Assembly (NCBI GenBank): GCA_046347635.1
Contig: JAXMFT010000003.1
Location: 1-64,000 of the forward strand
DNA length: 64,000 nucleotides
Source: JAGVSZ01 sp019137045
Lineage (GTDB): Bacteria > Pseudomonadota > Gammaproteobacteria > Burkholderiales > SG8-39
Reading direction: 5' to 3'
Below are positions 7,905 to 18,700 of this stretch, one piece after another. The translations under genes were made by a program, and so were the position numbers. The notes below the pieces were generated by a model, which saw only the letters and a list, made by a program, of their open reading frames with translations, was not told where the DNA came from and did no database searches. How positions within the stretch are numbered: the stretch's first letter is position 1; every line of letters starts with the position of its first letter.

Positions 7905-9950
7905 TCAGCGGTCCGGGACGGCGTCGAGGTCGGCGAGCCAGGCGGCGGCCTCGCCGTCGCTCGGCGCCCGCCAGTCGCTGCGCGGCGAGAGCGAGCCGCC
8001 GGAGCCGACTTTCGGCGCGTTCGGCAGCGCGCTGCGCTTGTACTGCGAGGTCTGGAAGAAACGCGCGAGGAACACGCCGAGCCAGCGCTTGATCTCGCCG
8101 ATGCCGTAGCTGCGCCGCTCGGCCGCGTCGACGCCCGGCCAGGCGCCCCGCCCGGCGTCGCGCCACGCGTTCCAGGCGAGGAACGCGACCTTGCGCGGCG
8201 AGTAGCCGAACCGGAGCGTGTAGTAGAGGTGGAAGTCCTGCAGCTCGTAGGGGCCGACCACGCTCTCGGAGGTCTGCACCGGCTGGCCGTTGTGCTGGCC
8301 GGGCACGAGCTCCGGGCTCACCTCGGTGTCGAGCACCGCGCGCAGCACCGCGCTCGCGCGCTCGCCCAGCTGGTGCGCGTCGGCGACGTGCCGCACGAGA
8401 TAGCGGATCAGCGTCTTCGGCACGCTCGCGTTGACGTGGTAGTGGGCCATGTGGTCGCCGACGCCATAGGTGCACCAGCCGAGCGCGATCTCCGACAGGT
8501 CGCTCGTACCCACGACCGGCGCGCCGTGCAGGTTGGCGAGGCGGAAGAGATGGCTCGTGCGCTCGCCCGCCTGCACGTTCTCGAAGGTGACGTCGTACAC
8601 CTTCTCGCCGCGCGCGAACGGGTGGCCGAGATCGGCCAGCATCTGCCGGCAGCTCGGACGGATGTCGATCTCGTGCGCGCTCGCGCCGACCGCCTCCATG
8701 AGCCGGCGCGCCTGGGACAGCGTGCGCGCGGTGGTCGCGAACCCCGGCATCGTGTAACCGAGGATGTTCGCGCGCGGCAGGCCCATCACGTCCATCGCCC
8801 GCGCGCACACGATCAGCGCCTGGGTCGAGTCGAGCCCGCCGGACACGCCGATGACCACCTTGCTCGCGCCCATCGCCCGCAGCCGCTTCACCAGCCCGTG
8901 CACCTGGATGTCGTAGATCTCCCGGCAGCGGGCGTCGCGCGTGGCGGGGTCGGACGGCACGTACGGGAAGCGCTCGTAGCCGCGCTCGAGCTCGAGCACG
9001 CCGTCGGCGGGCAGCTCGAGCTCGAAGTCGACGCGGCGGAAGCGCGCGACCTCCTGCGCGTGGCGCCGCGCCGACTCGCCGAAGGTGTTCTGGCGCGCGC
9101 GGTCCTGCGCGATGCGGTCGAGGTCGATGTCGGCGGTGATCAGGTGCGAGCCGTACTGGAAGCGCGCGCTCTCGGCGAGCAGCGTGCCGTTCTCGTACAC
9201 GAACCCGTGCCCGTCCCAGGCGAGGTCGGTGGTCGACTCGCCGAACCCGGCGGCGCCGTAGAGATAGGCCGCGAGGCAGCGCGCCGACTGGTTCGCGCCG
9301 AGCTGGCGGCGGTAGTCGTCCTTGCCGACCGTGACGTTCGAGGCCGACAGGTTCGCGAGCACGGTCGCGCCCGCGAGCGCGGCGAACGACGACGGCGGGA
9401 TCGGCGTCCACAGGTCCTCGCAGATCTCCGCGTGCAGCGCGAGCAGCGGCTGGCTGGTCGCGCGGAAGACGAGCGCGCCGAACGGCACGTCGCGCGCGCC
9501 GGCCACGTCGATCGCCGTGCGCGCGCACGCCTCCCCCGAGGCGAACTGACGCAGCTCGTAGAACTCGCGGTAGTTGGGCAGGTAGGTCTTGGGCGTCACC
9601 CCGAGCACGCGCCCGCGATGGATCACCACCGCGCAGTTGTAGAGCCGCCCGTCGAGCGCGAGCGGCGCGCCGACGATCGCGACCAGCGCCAGGTCGCGCG
9701 CGGCCGCGATCACCTCGGCGAGCGCGCGCTCGCTCGCCTCGAGCAGCGCGCGCTGGTGGAAGAGATCCTCGCAGGAGTAGCCCGTCAGGCCGAGCTCCGG
9801 GAAGAGCGCGATCACCGCCTTGCGCGCGGCCGCCGTGCCGAGGAGCTCGATCGTGCGCGCCGCGTTGAACGCGGGATCGGCGACGCGCAGCTCCGGCACG
9901 CACACCGCGACGCGCGCGAAGTTGTGTCGATAGAGGTTGTAGAACGACAC
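7905..9950 (-). CDS. nadE: Glutamine-hydrolysing NAD+ synthase
   Basis: Final step of NAD biosynthesis: deamido-NAD + Gln + ATP to NAD+. The 681 residues comprise an N-terminal nitrilase-fold glutaminase (catalytic Glu in LFPELGLTGYSCEDLF; the nucleophile region is EICEDLWTPIPPS) and a C-terminal synthetase with the PP-loop ATP motif VIGVSGGLDSTQAL. The downstream signatures GTSDLSEIALGWCTYGVGDHM and DFHLYYTLRFGYSP are also present. Length fits the two-domain bacterial/eukaryotic type. The start is GTG at 9950 with only a weak ribosome site. The tonB reading begins immediately after its stop. Confidence 0.95.
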   Translation of the reverse strand: MSFYNLYRHNFARVAVCVPELRVADPAFNAARTIELLGTAAARKAVIALFPELGLTGYSCEDLFHQRALLEASERALAEVIAAARDLALVAIVGAPLALDGRLYNCAVVIHRGRVLGVTPKTYLPNYREFYELRQFASGEACARTAIDVAGARDVPFGALVFRATSQPLLALHAEICEDLWTPIPPSSFAALAGATVLANLSASNVTVGKDDYRRQLGANQSARCLAAYLYGAAGFGESTTDLAWDGHGFVYENGTLLAESARFQYGSHLITADIDLDRIAQDRARQNTFGESARRHAQEVARFRRVDFELELPADGVLELERGYERFPYVPSDPATRDARCREIYDIQVHGLVKRLRAMGASKVVIGVSGGLDSTQALIVCARAMDVMGLPRANILGYTMPGFATTARTLSQARRLMEAVGASAHEIDIRPSCRQMLADLGHPFARGEKVYDVTFENVQAGERTSHLFRLANLHGAPVVGTSDLSEIALGWCTYGVGDHMAHYHVNASVPKTLIRYLVRHVADAHQLGERASAVLRAVLDTEVSPELVPGQHNGQPVQTSESVVGPYELQDFHLYYTLRFGYSPRKVAFLAWNAWRDAGRGAWPGVDAAERRSYGIGEIKRWLGVFLARFFQTSQYKRSALPNAPKVGSGGSLSPRSDWRAPSDGEAAAWLADLDAVPDR

Positions 9951-10023
9951 GCCGGAGCCCTCGATGCGTATTTTGCCTCAACCCCGCCCCGCGGCAGCGG
10001 CGATCCGCTACACTCGGTCCACC

Positions 10024-11484
<1,461 letters not shown>

Positions 11485-11583
11485 GGGGGTTGCGGGCACT
11501 TCGCAAACGTGGCGAATGTCCGGTGCGAAGCGTTTGATTTCACGGCATAATCAAAACCTTGTGCCGACCGAAGAGGGGGGACC

Positions 11584-12120
11584 ATGAAAGTCGGAAACGT
11601 CCTTGGACTCGCAGCGCTCGCGACCGTGATGGCGAGCCCCGCGCTCGCGCAGGTCCCGGTGCAGGACCGCGGCGCCTACTACACGCGCTGGGAGGGACGC
11701 TGGTACGAGGTGGCGCGCCTCCCGAACTGGCCGCAGCGCCACTGCGAGCGCGACGTCGCCGCGACCCTGCTCCGGCGCACCGACGGCAACATCTCGATCG
11801 TCACCCAGTGCCGCGGCGCGGAGAGCCTGTGGAACGTGCAGATCGGCGAAGGGGTGTTCGAGGAAGCCCCGCCGCCGCAGACGCTCGGCGTGCGGTTCAC
11901 CTCGCTCTGGTACACCGCGCCGGCGTTCTCGTGGGGCGACTACTACGCCCTCGCGCTCGACCTCGATGCCCGCTACGCGATCCTGGGTTCGATCGACCGC
12001 GACAACGTCTGGATCCTCTCGCAGACGCGCACCATGGACGAGGCCGCCTACCAGCGCGCCGTCGCGCAGGTCGCGGCGCTCGGCTACGACACCGCCAAGC
12101 TCGTTCGCACGTCGAAGTAG
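11584..12120 (+). CDS. blc: Lipocalin (Blc/apolipoprotein D type)
   Basis: Small ligand-binding beta-barrel, 178 residues. A signal peptide ending PALAQ (about residue 22) is followed by the lipocalin motif 1 WEGRWYEVARLPNWPQ (G-x-W-Y-E-x-A-R). Barrel strands include WYTAPAFSWGDYYALALD and YAILGSIDRDNVWILSQTR. The usual bacterial lipobox Cys is absent, so it appears to be a soluble periplasmic rather than an outer-membrane lipocalin. It likely binds lipids or hydrophobic compounds in envelope maintenance. Single gene with a Shine-Dalgarno-like GAGGGGGG before the ATG and a strong terminator about 25 bp after the stop. Confidence 0.88.
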   Translation: MKVGNVLGLAALATVMASPALAQVPVQDRGAYYTRWEGRWYEVARLPNWPQRHCERDVAATLLRRTDGNISIVTQCRGAESLWNVQIGEGVFEEAPPPQTLGVRFTSLWYTAPAFSWGDYYALALDLDARYAILGSIDRDNVWILSQTRTMDEAAYQRAVAQVAALGYDTAKLVRTSK

Positions 12121-12142
12121 CGCCCGTCGCGGCGCATCGGCG

Positions 12143-12164
12143 AAGGCCCCGTCCGGGGCCTTTT
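12143..12164 (+). terminator. Rho-independent terminator after the lipocalin gene
   Basis: AAGGCCCC and GGGGCCTT form a perfect stem around a GTCC loop, followed by T residues. The symmetric A/T flanks make it usable in both directions, so it could also end the ligI/gallate dioxygenase transcript coming from the right. Confidence 0.85.
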
Positions 12165-12211
12165 CGTTTCCATGCGCCCGGTGCGGCGGCGAGCGGACCG
12201 CCGCGGGGCGC

Positions 12212-13096
12212 TCACGCGCGCTCCTTCCAGTACAGCCGCGTCGGGTTGTCCACGAGAACCTTCCGCTGGAGCGCCGGATCGTCGACGATGCGGGCGAAGA
12301 GATCCACCAGCTCGCCGTCGTCGGGCATGTCGTGCGGCACGTTCGGATGCGGCCAGTCGGTGCCCCAGAGCACGCGGTCGGGCGCGGCCGCGACGATGGC
12401 GCGCGCGATCGGCAGCGCGTCGTCGAACGGCCGGCGGCCGAGCGACGACACGCGCTCCGCGCCGGAGAGCTTGACGTGGCAGCGCTCGTCGCGGAGCAGC
12501 GTGAGCAGGTTGCGCAGCGCCGGCTGGTCGAGCCCTCCCTCGGACTTCACGCGTCCCATGTGGTCGATGACGTAGGGCACCGGCATGCGCCCGAGCAGAT
12601 CGGCGTAGCTCCCGATGTCCTGCGCGTCGAAGTGCAGCTCGACGTGCCAACCGAGCGTCTTCACGCGCGCAACGGTGCGCTCGAAGTACGCCGGGTCCGG
12701 CGCGCCGCCGAGATGCTGGACGAAGTTGAAGCGCGCCGCGCGCACGCCGCCCGCGTGCAAGGCCTCGAGGCCGCGGTCGGTCACGTCCTGCGCGACGAGG
12801 GCAACGCCCCGGTAGGCCCCGGCGCTCGACGCAATCGCGTCGAGCATCGCGCTGTTGTCGGTGCCGTGCGGCGTCGCCTGGACGATCACCGCGCGCGCGA
12901 ACCCGAGGTGCGCGTGCAGTCGGGTGAGCCGCTCCTTCGGCGCCGGCTCCGAGGGCGTGTAGGGCCGGCCCTCGGCGTAGGGAAAGCGCTCCGGCGGACC
13001 GAAGACGTGGCAGTGCGCGTCGCACGCGCCGGGCGGCGGGACGAACGCGGGCTTGCTCGGCCGGGCGACCGGGGGCCGGGCGACCTTTGCGCTCAT
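12212..13096 (-). CDS. ligI: 2-Pyrone-4,6-dicarboxylate hydrolase (LigI-like amidohydrolase)
   Basis: Amidohydrolase-superfamily TIM barrel, 294 residues. It closely follows the LigI pattern: metal site CDAHCHVFGPPERFPY near residue 29, VIVQATPHGTDN, PVPYVIDHMGR, and the C-terminal catalytic RVLWGTDWPHPNVPHDMPDDG. LigI opens the lactone 2-pyrone-4,6-dicarboxylate to 4-oxalomesaconate in the protocatechuate/gallate 4,5-cleavage pathway. Its start overlaps the stop of the gallate dioxygenase gene by 4 bp (ATGA), which supports the assignment. A LigJ homologue that uses the product lies at 24.9 kb. Other COG3618 lactonases look similar, but the neighbour match is strong. Confidence 0.85.
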   Translation of the reverse strand: MSAKVARPPVARPSKPAFVPPPGACDAHCHVFGPPERFPYAEGRPYTPSEPAPKERLTRLHAHLGFARAVIVQATPHGTDNSAMLDAIASSAGAYRGVALVAQDVTDRGLEALHAGGVRAARFNFVQHLGGAPDPAYFERTVARVKTLGWHVELHFDAQDIGSYADLLGRMPVPYVIDHMGRVKSEGGLDQPALRNLLTLLRDERCHVKLSGAERVSSLGRRPFDDALPIARAIVAAAPDRVLWGTDWPHPNVPHDMPDDGELVDLFARIVDDPALQRKVLVDNPTRLYWKERA

Positions 13097-14400
13097 CGCC
13101 CGGCCGCCTTCTTCCCCGCCTCGTCGAACGCGACGCTCTGCGCGTCGGTGCCGGCCACCGAGTACAGCGCGCCGGGCGCGTTGCGGGTCTGCTGGAACGC
13201 CTCGAGCGACTGCCCGCGCATCGCTGCGTAAATGTGCAGGTTCGAGATCCCCACGACCGCCCCCAGCTTCTCCAGCATGAAGAAGCTCGCGCCGTAGCGG
13301 ATCAGCGCGCGCCAGTCGCGGCGCTGCACCATGTCGCGCTCCTCGTCGGTCAGCCCCGCCGCGCGCATCGCGCCGTCCTCGTCCTGCAGGAACCGCGCGC
13401 GGTGCGCCGGCTCGACCATCGCGTGCAGGAACTTGTTGAGGCGGTAGCCCTTGACGCTGCGCGCGAGGGTGAAGGGATAGGTGCCCTCGAGCTTCTCCAC
13501 TCCCGCGATCTGGCGGCCGATGTGCGCGCGCTGCGCGGCCGCCGTGTCGACCTCGGTGGCGATCGCGTCGTTCTCGTAGATCGCGGTGGCGATGCCGGTC
13601 ATCGAGGGCAGGTAGTAGGTCTGGTGCAGCTTGCGCACGGTCGCGGACAGCGCGCCGCGCACCACCAGCCACATGATCACCTCGGCGCCCTCCATCCCGC
13701 CGAGGCGCGCGTACTCGGCCTGGGTCAGCTCGGTCAGCCGCACCGGGTCCTTCTCGAACAGCTCGAGGAACTGCATGTCCCAGGGCGTGTTGTTGAAGCC
13801 GGCGCGCTCGCCGTGCACCTGGTGCGAGAGGCCGCCGGTGGCGACGAGCACGACCGCGAGGTCCTCGGGGTAGCTCTCGATCGCGCGCCGGAGCGCCTGG
13901 CCGAGCTTGTAGCAGCGCGCCGCCGAGGGGACGGGAAACTGCAGCACCCCGACCTGCAGCGGGATGACCGGCACCGGCCAGTCCGGATCGTGCGGCAGCA
14001 GCATCGACAGCGGGGACAGCACGCCATGGTCGAGCGGCCGGTCCTGGAAGAACGACATGTCGAACTCGTCGGCCACGAGGCTCGCGCCGATGTGCTGCGC
14101 GAGCGCCGCGTGGCCGCGCACCGCGGGCAGCGCCCGCGCCCCGCCGCCCTCGTCGGCGACGGCGTAGGACTCGCCGATGCCGAGCGCGAAAGCCGAGTAG
14201 TGGTCGAAGAAGAACGAGGTGACGTGGTCGTTGTAGACCAGCACGAGCGCGTCGGGCCGCTTCTCGGCGAGCCACTGCCGGATCGGGACGTAGGCCGCGA
14301 AGATCGGCCCCCAGACCGGGTCGTCCGGGGACTTCCGGTCGTGGGCGAAGCCGATGGTCGGGGTGTGGGAGGTGGCGATCGCGCCGATGATTCGGGCCAT
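13093..14400 (-). CDS. galA: Gallate dioxygenase (fused LigB-LigA type, extradiol)
   Basis: Class III (LigB-type) non-haem iron extradiol dioxygenase, 435 residues, with the large domain fused to a LigA-like small domain as in GalA and DesB. Family motifs are MARIIGAIATSHTPTIGFAH (iron-ligand His12 in SHTP), YNDHVTSFFFDHYSAFALG, DEFDMSFFQDRPLDHG and VATGGLSHQVHGERAGFNNT. The LigA-like C-terminal part starts around GTYPFTLARSVKGYRLNKFLH. It cleaves gallate to 4-oxalomesaconate with O2. The fused length and the two-domain order favour gallate over protocatechuate as substrate. First gene of a two-gene operon with ligI. The upstream region holds inverted repeats that fit LysR-type regulation. 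Confidence 0.9.
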   Translation of the reverse strand: MARIIGAIATSHTPTIGFAHDRKSPDDPVWGPIFAAYVPIRQWLAEKRPDALVLVYNDHVTSFFFDHYSAFALGIGESYAVADEGGGARALPAVRGHAALAQHIGASLVADEFDMSFFQDRPLDHGVLSPLSMLLPHDPDWPVPVIPLQVGVLQFPVPSAARCYKLGQALRRAIESYPEDLAVVLVATGGLSHQVHGERAGFNNTPWDMQFLELFEKDPVRLTELTQAEYARLGGMEGAEVIMWLVVRGALSATVRKLHQTYYLPSMTGIATAIYENDAIATEVDTAAAQRAHIGRQIAGVEKLEGTYPFTLARSVKGYRLNKFLHAMVEPAHRARFLQDEDGAMRAAGLTDEERDMVQRRDWRALIRYGASFFMLEKLGAVVGISNLHIYAAMRGQSLEAFQQTRNAPGALYSVAGTDAQSVAFDEAGKKAAGR

Positions 14401-14427
14401 GGTCGGTCCTGTCCGCTCGATGAAACC

Positions 14428-14485
14428 GCATAGCAGCGGCGACGCGGGGGCGGGCGAGCCAGCTGCTATGCGAGGCTAGCATAGC
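14428..14485 (-). promoter_or_regulatory. Inverted-repeat operator region upstream of gallate dioxygenase
   Basis: GCATAGCAGC (14428-14437) and GCTGCTATGC (14462-14471) are perfect 10-bp inverted arms 24 bp apart. A further GCATAGC (14479-14485) pairs with GCTATGC (14465-14471) around a 7-nt loop. The inner element reads ATGC-N7-GCAT, the shape of a LysR-type T-N11-A box. It is 28-85 bp before the galA start. The LysR gene at 21.1-22.0 kb is the nearest candidate regulator. Confidence 0.6.
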
Positions 14486-14520
14486 CGCGCCGGGCGGCCG
14501 GGCAAGCAGCCCGCCGCTCG

Positions 14521-14904
14521 CTACCGCACGTTCGCGAGGAGGAGCAGCAGCCCGCCGAGCACACCGGCGTTGCTGAGCAGCATCAGGCGGCTGAAGTTGC
14601 GCCGCAGGGGGTCGGCCATCTGCCAGAAGCGGTGGAAGATCGCGGTGGCCGCGACGGTGAAGACGATCAGGCACCACGCCCCGAGCTCCGCGTGCCAGCC
14701 GGTCGCGACCAGCGCGCAGCCGGTGAGCTGCAGCGCGATTCCGAGCCAGAACGCCGCCCTGGGCAGCGGCGTGCCGAAGGCGGCCATCCGGTCGATGTGA
14801 TCCTTGATCCGGGCCGGCGTCAGGTTGCTCACTCCGGTCACGAGAAAGCACGCCACGATCAGCAGCCGCCCGGCCGCGTCGAGCCCGGACTCGCCGGGGA
14901 TCAT
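14521..14904 (-). CDS. DoxX-family small membrane protein
   Basis: 127-residue integral membrane protein with about four hydrophobic helices (LLIVACFLVTGVSNL, AFWLGIALQLTGCALVATGW, AWCLIVFTVAATAIFHRF, LSNAGVLGGLLLLLANVR). The DoxX-like loop RIKDHIDRMAAFGTPLP lies between the first two. DoxX proteins are quinone-linked or redox-associated membrane proteins of poorly defined function. Its ATG overlaps the stop of the Fe-S subunit gene by 4 bp. It is therefore the last gene of the molybdoenzyme operon and may connect that complex to the membrane quinone pool; this role is inferred from context only. Confidence 0.75.
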   Translation of the reverse strand: MIPGESGLDAAGRLLIVACFLVTGVSNLTPARIKDHIDRMAAFGTPLPRAAFWLGIALQLTGCALVATGWHAELGAWCLIVFTVAATAIFHRFWQMADPLRRNFSRLMLLSNAGVLGGLLLLLANVR

Positions 14905-15764
14905 GCCCGCGCCGCGGCCCTCGGCGCGAGCGCGATCGTTCCGAGGTAGGTGCTGCGGCCGAGCTCGGCCGCGACCGCCTGCGGCGCGAAGCGGTCGTCG
15001 GCGATCTCGATCCGGTAGGCGCCGCTGCCCTCGTCGAGGCCGGCGAACCTGAAGTCGCCGTACGGATCGCTGGTGGTCTCGGCGAGCGTCTGCCCGCCCC
15101 GCTTGAGGAGCACGCGCGCGCCGGCGACGCACTCCTCGACCCCGCCGATCGCTCCGGCGAGCGTGCCGCCGATGAACGCCTTGGTGTACCGGTCGAGGTT
15201 CTGGTAATAGACCCGCGGGCGCGTCCCGTACTCGGGGTGCAGCACCTGCAGGCCCTCCTCCCGCACGATGCGCTGCATCTCCTCGTCCTCCACGTGCAGC
15301 ACCCGCATCGCCCGGGTCGCGCACACCTGCGCCCCGCGCGTCTTGGTCCAACCGGCGTCGAGCAGGTGCGCATCGAACGGCCACGCCTGCGGGAGCTGCT
15401 TCTCCTCGTTCCACCAGATCGCGCCGTAGGGGCACGCGTCCACGAGCTGGCGCTGGCCGCGCGCCTTCTCCGGATCGATGATCACGATTCCGTCCGGGCG
15501 CTTCTTCACGGCGCCGTCGCGCGCGGCCTCGAGGCACGGCGCATCGTCGCAGTGGTTGCAGGTGACCGGCAGGTACGCCACCTCGACCATCGGGCACTGC
15601 CCGTGCTCGCGCTGGCGGATGTCGATCCAGCGCGCCCCGAGCCGCGGCATCCCGGCCGCGTAGCCGGGGAACTCGTTGCCGCAGTACTCGTCGTGGCAGG
15701 CCACCGCGCAGGCGTTGCAGTTGAAGCACTTCGCCACGTCGATCACCAGGTTCCACTTCTTCAT
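14901..15764 (-). CDS. Transhydroxylase/resorcinol-hydroxylase-type Fe-S small subunit, third cluster lost
   Basis: Electron-transfer subunit of 287 residues, like BthL of Pelobacter transhydroxylase. It starts MKKWNLVIDVAKCFNCNACAV with a CxxCxxCxxxC motif. CNHCDDAPCLEA and then DACPYGAIWWNEE follow, enough for two [4Fe-4S] clusters. The next Cys pair of the family (CTMC before AHLLD) is absent: the sequence reads PQAWPFDAHLLD. The following CAHNC-like site keeps only one Cys (QVCATRAMR), so the third cluster should be missing. After about residue 200 comes an Ig-like carboxypeptidase-regulatory fold (GARVLLKRGGQTLAET, then YGDFRFAGL), also as in BthL. It starts 11 nt after the large-subunit stop. 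Confidence 0.88.
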   Translation of the reverse strand: MKKWNLVIDVAKCFNCNACAVACHDEYCGNEFPGYAAGMPRLGARWIDIRQREHGQCPMVEVAYLPVTCNHCDDAPCLEAARDGAVKKRPDGIVIIDPEKARGQRQLVDACPYGAIWWNEEKQLPQAWPFDAHLLDAGWTKTRGAQVCATRAMRVLHVEDEEMQRIVREEGLQVLHPEYGTRPRVYYQNLDRYTKAFIGGTLAGAIGGVEECVAGARVLLKRGGQTLAETTSDPYGDFRFAGLDEGSGAYRIEIADDRFAPQAVAAELGRSTYLGTIALAPRAAARA

Positions 15765-15775
15765 GTGCGCCTCCC

Positions 15776-18700
15776 CTACTTCGCGAACACCGGCACCTGC
15801 GCCGTGCGCGCGGCCGATTTCGCCGGCGCGGCCTCGCGCGCGGCGGTGCGCAGCTCGCCCGAGCCGTCCCACGGGACGACCTGCACGAGGCAGGAGTTCG
15901 CGGCGGTCCCGGTCACCTTCTTCGCGATCGAGCGCTTCGGCGTGAGCTGGTTGATGCAGCCGCCGCGGTCGGTCGAGTAGCCGGGTTCGCCCATCGGCGC
16001 GTACACCGCCGACGACTCGTACGCGTGCACCACGCCGCGCGGCAGCCGCTCGGTGAGGTGCGCGGCGCACACCACCGCGCCGCGGTCGTTGAAGATCCGC
16101 ACGAGGTCGCGCTCCCCGATGCCGCGCTCGGCGGCGTCCTGCGGGTTGAGCCGCAGCACCCAGTAGTACCAGCCGTTCACGAGCATGCGGTGCTCGGCGA
16201 TGTCGTTGATCGCGCTCGCCTTGCCGTCGCTCAGCGTGTGGTAGCTGAAGCGCGAGTGCGGCGAGATGAGCTGCAGCGGGTACTTGCCGTACAGCTCGGC
16301 CGTCCGCGGCCCTTCCCACGACGGCAGGTAGCGCACGATCGGCGGGCGCTCCGGGTCGTCCGGATCGAAGCGCTTGAGGCTGGAGCACTCGAACTCGAAC
16401 TTGCCCGACTGCGTCTGCAGGCCCTTCCCGTACTCCTCCTTGTAGTCGCCCGGCAGCGGATGCGGCTCGGGAACGTCCTTCTTGCGGCCCTCGTAGAACC
16501 AGCGCAGCGACGGCGGGTCGCGCCGTCCTTCCGCGAGCGGCGGCACCACGAAGTAGCCCTTCTTGAGGAACTTCTTCCACGAGATGTGCCGCGGCAGGTC
16601 GGACGCGTCGAACAGGCGCTTCACCCAGTCGAGCTCGGTCATGCCCTCGGAGAAGTACGCGCCGAGGCCGAGCCGCGAAGCGAGCGCCTGGAAGATCTGG
16701 TAGTCGGGCTTCGACTCGCCGAGCGGCTCGATGCACTTGTGCTGCAGGAAGATCACGCGGCTGTTCATCTGCGTCTGCGCGTGCAGCGCGTAGCCGCCGG
16801 TGCCGCCGAACTCGCTGATGTCCCAGCGCTCGAACTGGGTGCACGCCGGCAGCAGGACGTCGGCGAACTTCGCCTCGCCCTCGAACCAGATCGACTGGTT
16901 CACCACGAACTCGAGCTTGTCGGTGCGGTAGGCCTTCACGTAGCGGTTGGTGTCGGTCATGGTGCCGATCGACGCGCCGCCGTACTTGTAGAGCATCTTC
17001 ACCGGCGAGTGGCCCGCCTGCGGATAGACGAACTTCTGGAACTGGCCCTCGATCGTCTTGCCGTTCCAGGGATAGCCCTCGGCCTTGCCCTCGAGGATCG
17101 CCTCCGGGATCTGCAGCCGCGGCACGCGCTGCGTGGACGGGTTGAACGTGGGCAGCTGCGGCATGCGCTGGTACAGGCTGATCGGCATGCCGGTGTTCTC
17201 GATGTCGCCCGAGAGTCCGCCGTCCGCGTAGCCGGGGAAGTAGAAGCGCAGGTCCACCGGCGTGCCCCACTGCAGGTGGCCGTAGTTGACGCCCGGCTTG
17301 CCCATGCCCTGCATCGCGAGCAGGCACGCCACCGCGCGCGCCCACTGGATGCCGGTCGCCGCGCGGCACGCGCCGCCGTGGCCGTTGCCCCAGCCGCCGG
17401 CGCCGAGGTAGGTCTTCTTCGTCCCCCAGCGCCGCGCGAGGGCGCGCACGTCCTTCGCCGGGATGCCGGTTTCCGGCGCCTGCCACTCCGGCGTCTTCGG
17501 GACGCCGTCCTCCTTGCCGAGGACGTAGTCGCGCCACGGCTCGAACCCGGCGCAGCGCTCGGCGACGTACTGCTTGTCGTACAGCCCCTCCGTGATCCAG
17601 ACGTAGGCGATCGCGAGCGCCAGCGCGGTGTCGGTGCCCGGTTTCGGGGCGAACCACTTGCCCCCGAGCAGCGCGGCGCTGTGGTTGTAGTAGGGATCGA
17701 TGTGCACCACCTCGATGCCGAGCTCCTGCAGCCACATGCGGCGGATGGTGCCCTCGTGCGCGCTGTAGGAGCCGCTGGTCGCCTCGGGATCGGCGGACCA
17801 GAACACGACCATCTCGGCTTCCTTCATCAGGTCCTCGACCAGGCTGTAGGTCTCGGTCTGGCCGAGGCGCATGCTGTAGCCGAAGTGGTGCATCGCGCCC
17901 CAGTACCAGCCCTCCCAGCTGTCCGGGTTGTGGACGACGCGCGTGTAGCCGATCGCGTTGAAGAACTTGTGCGCCGAGCTGATGTAGTAGCCGATGTTCC
18001 CCCAGGTGTGGTGCGAGCCGTGGTTGCCCATGATCGAGCCCTGCCCGTGCTGGGTCTTGCAGCGCCGGATCTCGGACGCGACGATGTCGAGCGCCTCGTC
18101 CCAGCTGATGCGCTCGTAGCCGGAGACGCCGCGGTTCTGGCAGTTGCGGTCGCCCCCGGGATCGAAGTCCACGCGCTTCATCGGGTAGAGCAGCCGGTCG
18201 GGCGAGTAGACGGTGCTCTTCGAGCACAGGGTGTGCACCGCCGCGGTGGTTGCGGCCGGCGGCGTGAAGCGCTTGCCGCGCGCTTCGATCGTCCAGGGGC
18301 GCGCGTCCTCGGCGTCGAACTCGATCGGCGTGAGGCGGACGATCCTGCCGTCCTTCACGTACACGAAGAGCGGCCCGCCGTTCGTGTTCGTCACGTAGCG
18401 CTTGGTGCCGTCGCCGACGTCGGTGCCGTACTCCCAGCCGAGCGTCATCATCATGGCGAGGGTCTGGGTGAACCACACCACCAGCTCGTCGGGACCGTCG
18501 GCGGTGAAGTTGAAGTTCTTCATCGCCTCGATGCGCTCGAGGTGGTCGACCCAGGGCACGAACAGCCGCGCGCCGAGCGCGGCCGTGGCCACGCCGATCG
18601 TCACGTCGGGCCGGGGATGGAGGCCGCGCGCGGACGCGACCTTGCCGCCCCGGAAGGCGATGTGCCGCGCCACCGCGCCGTCGAAGGTCCTGATCTGCAC

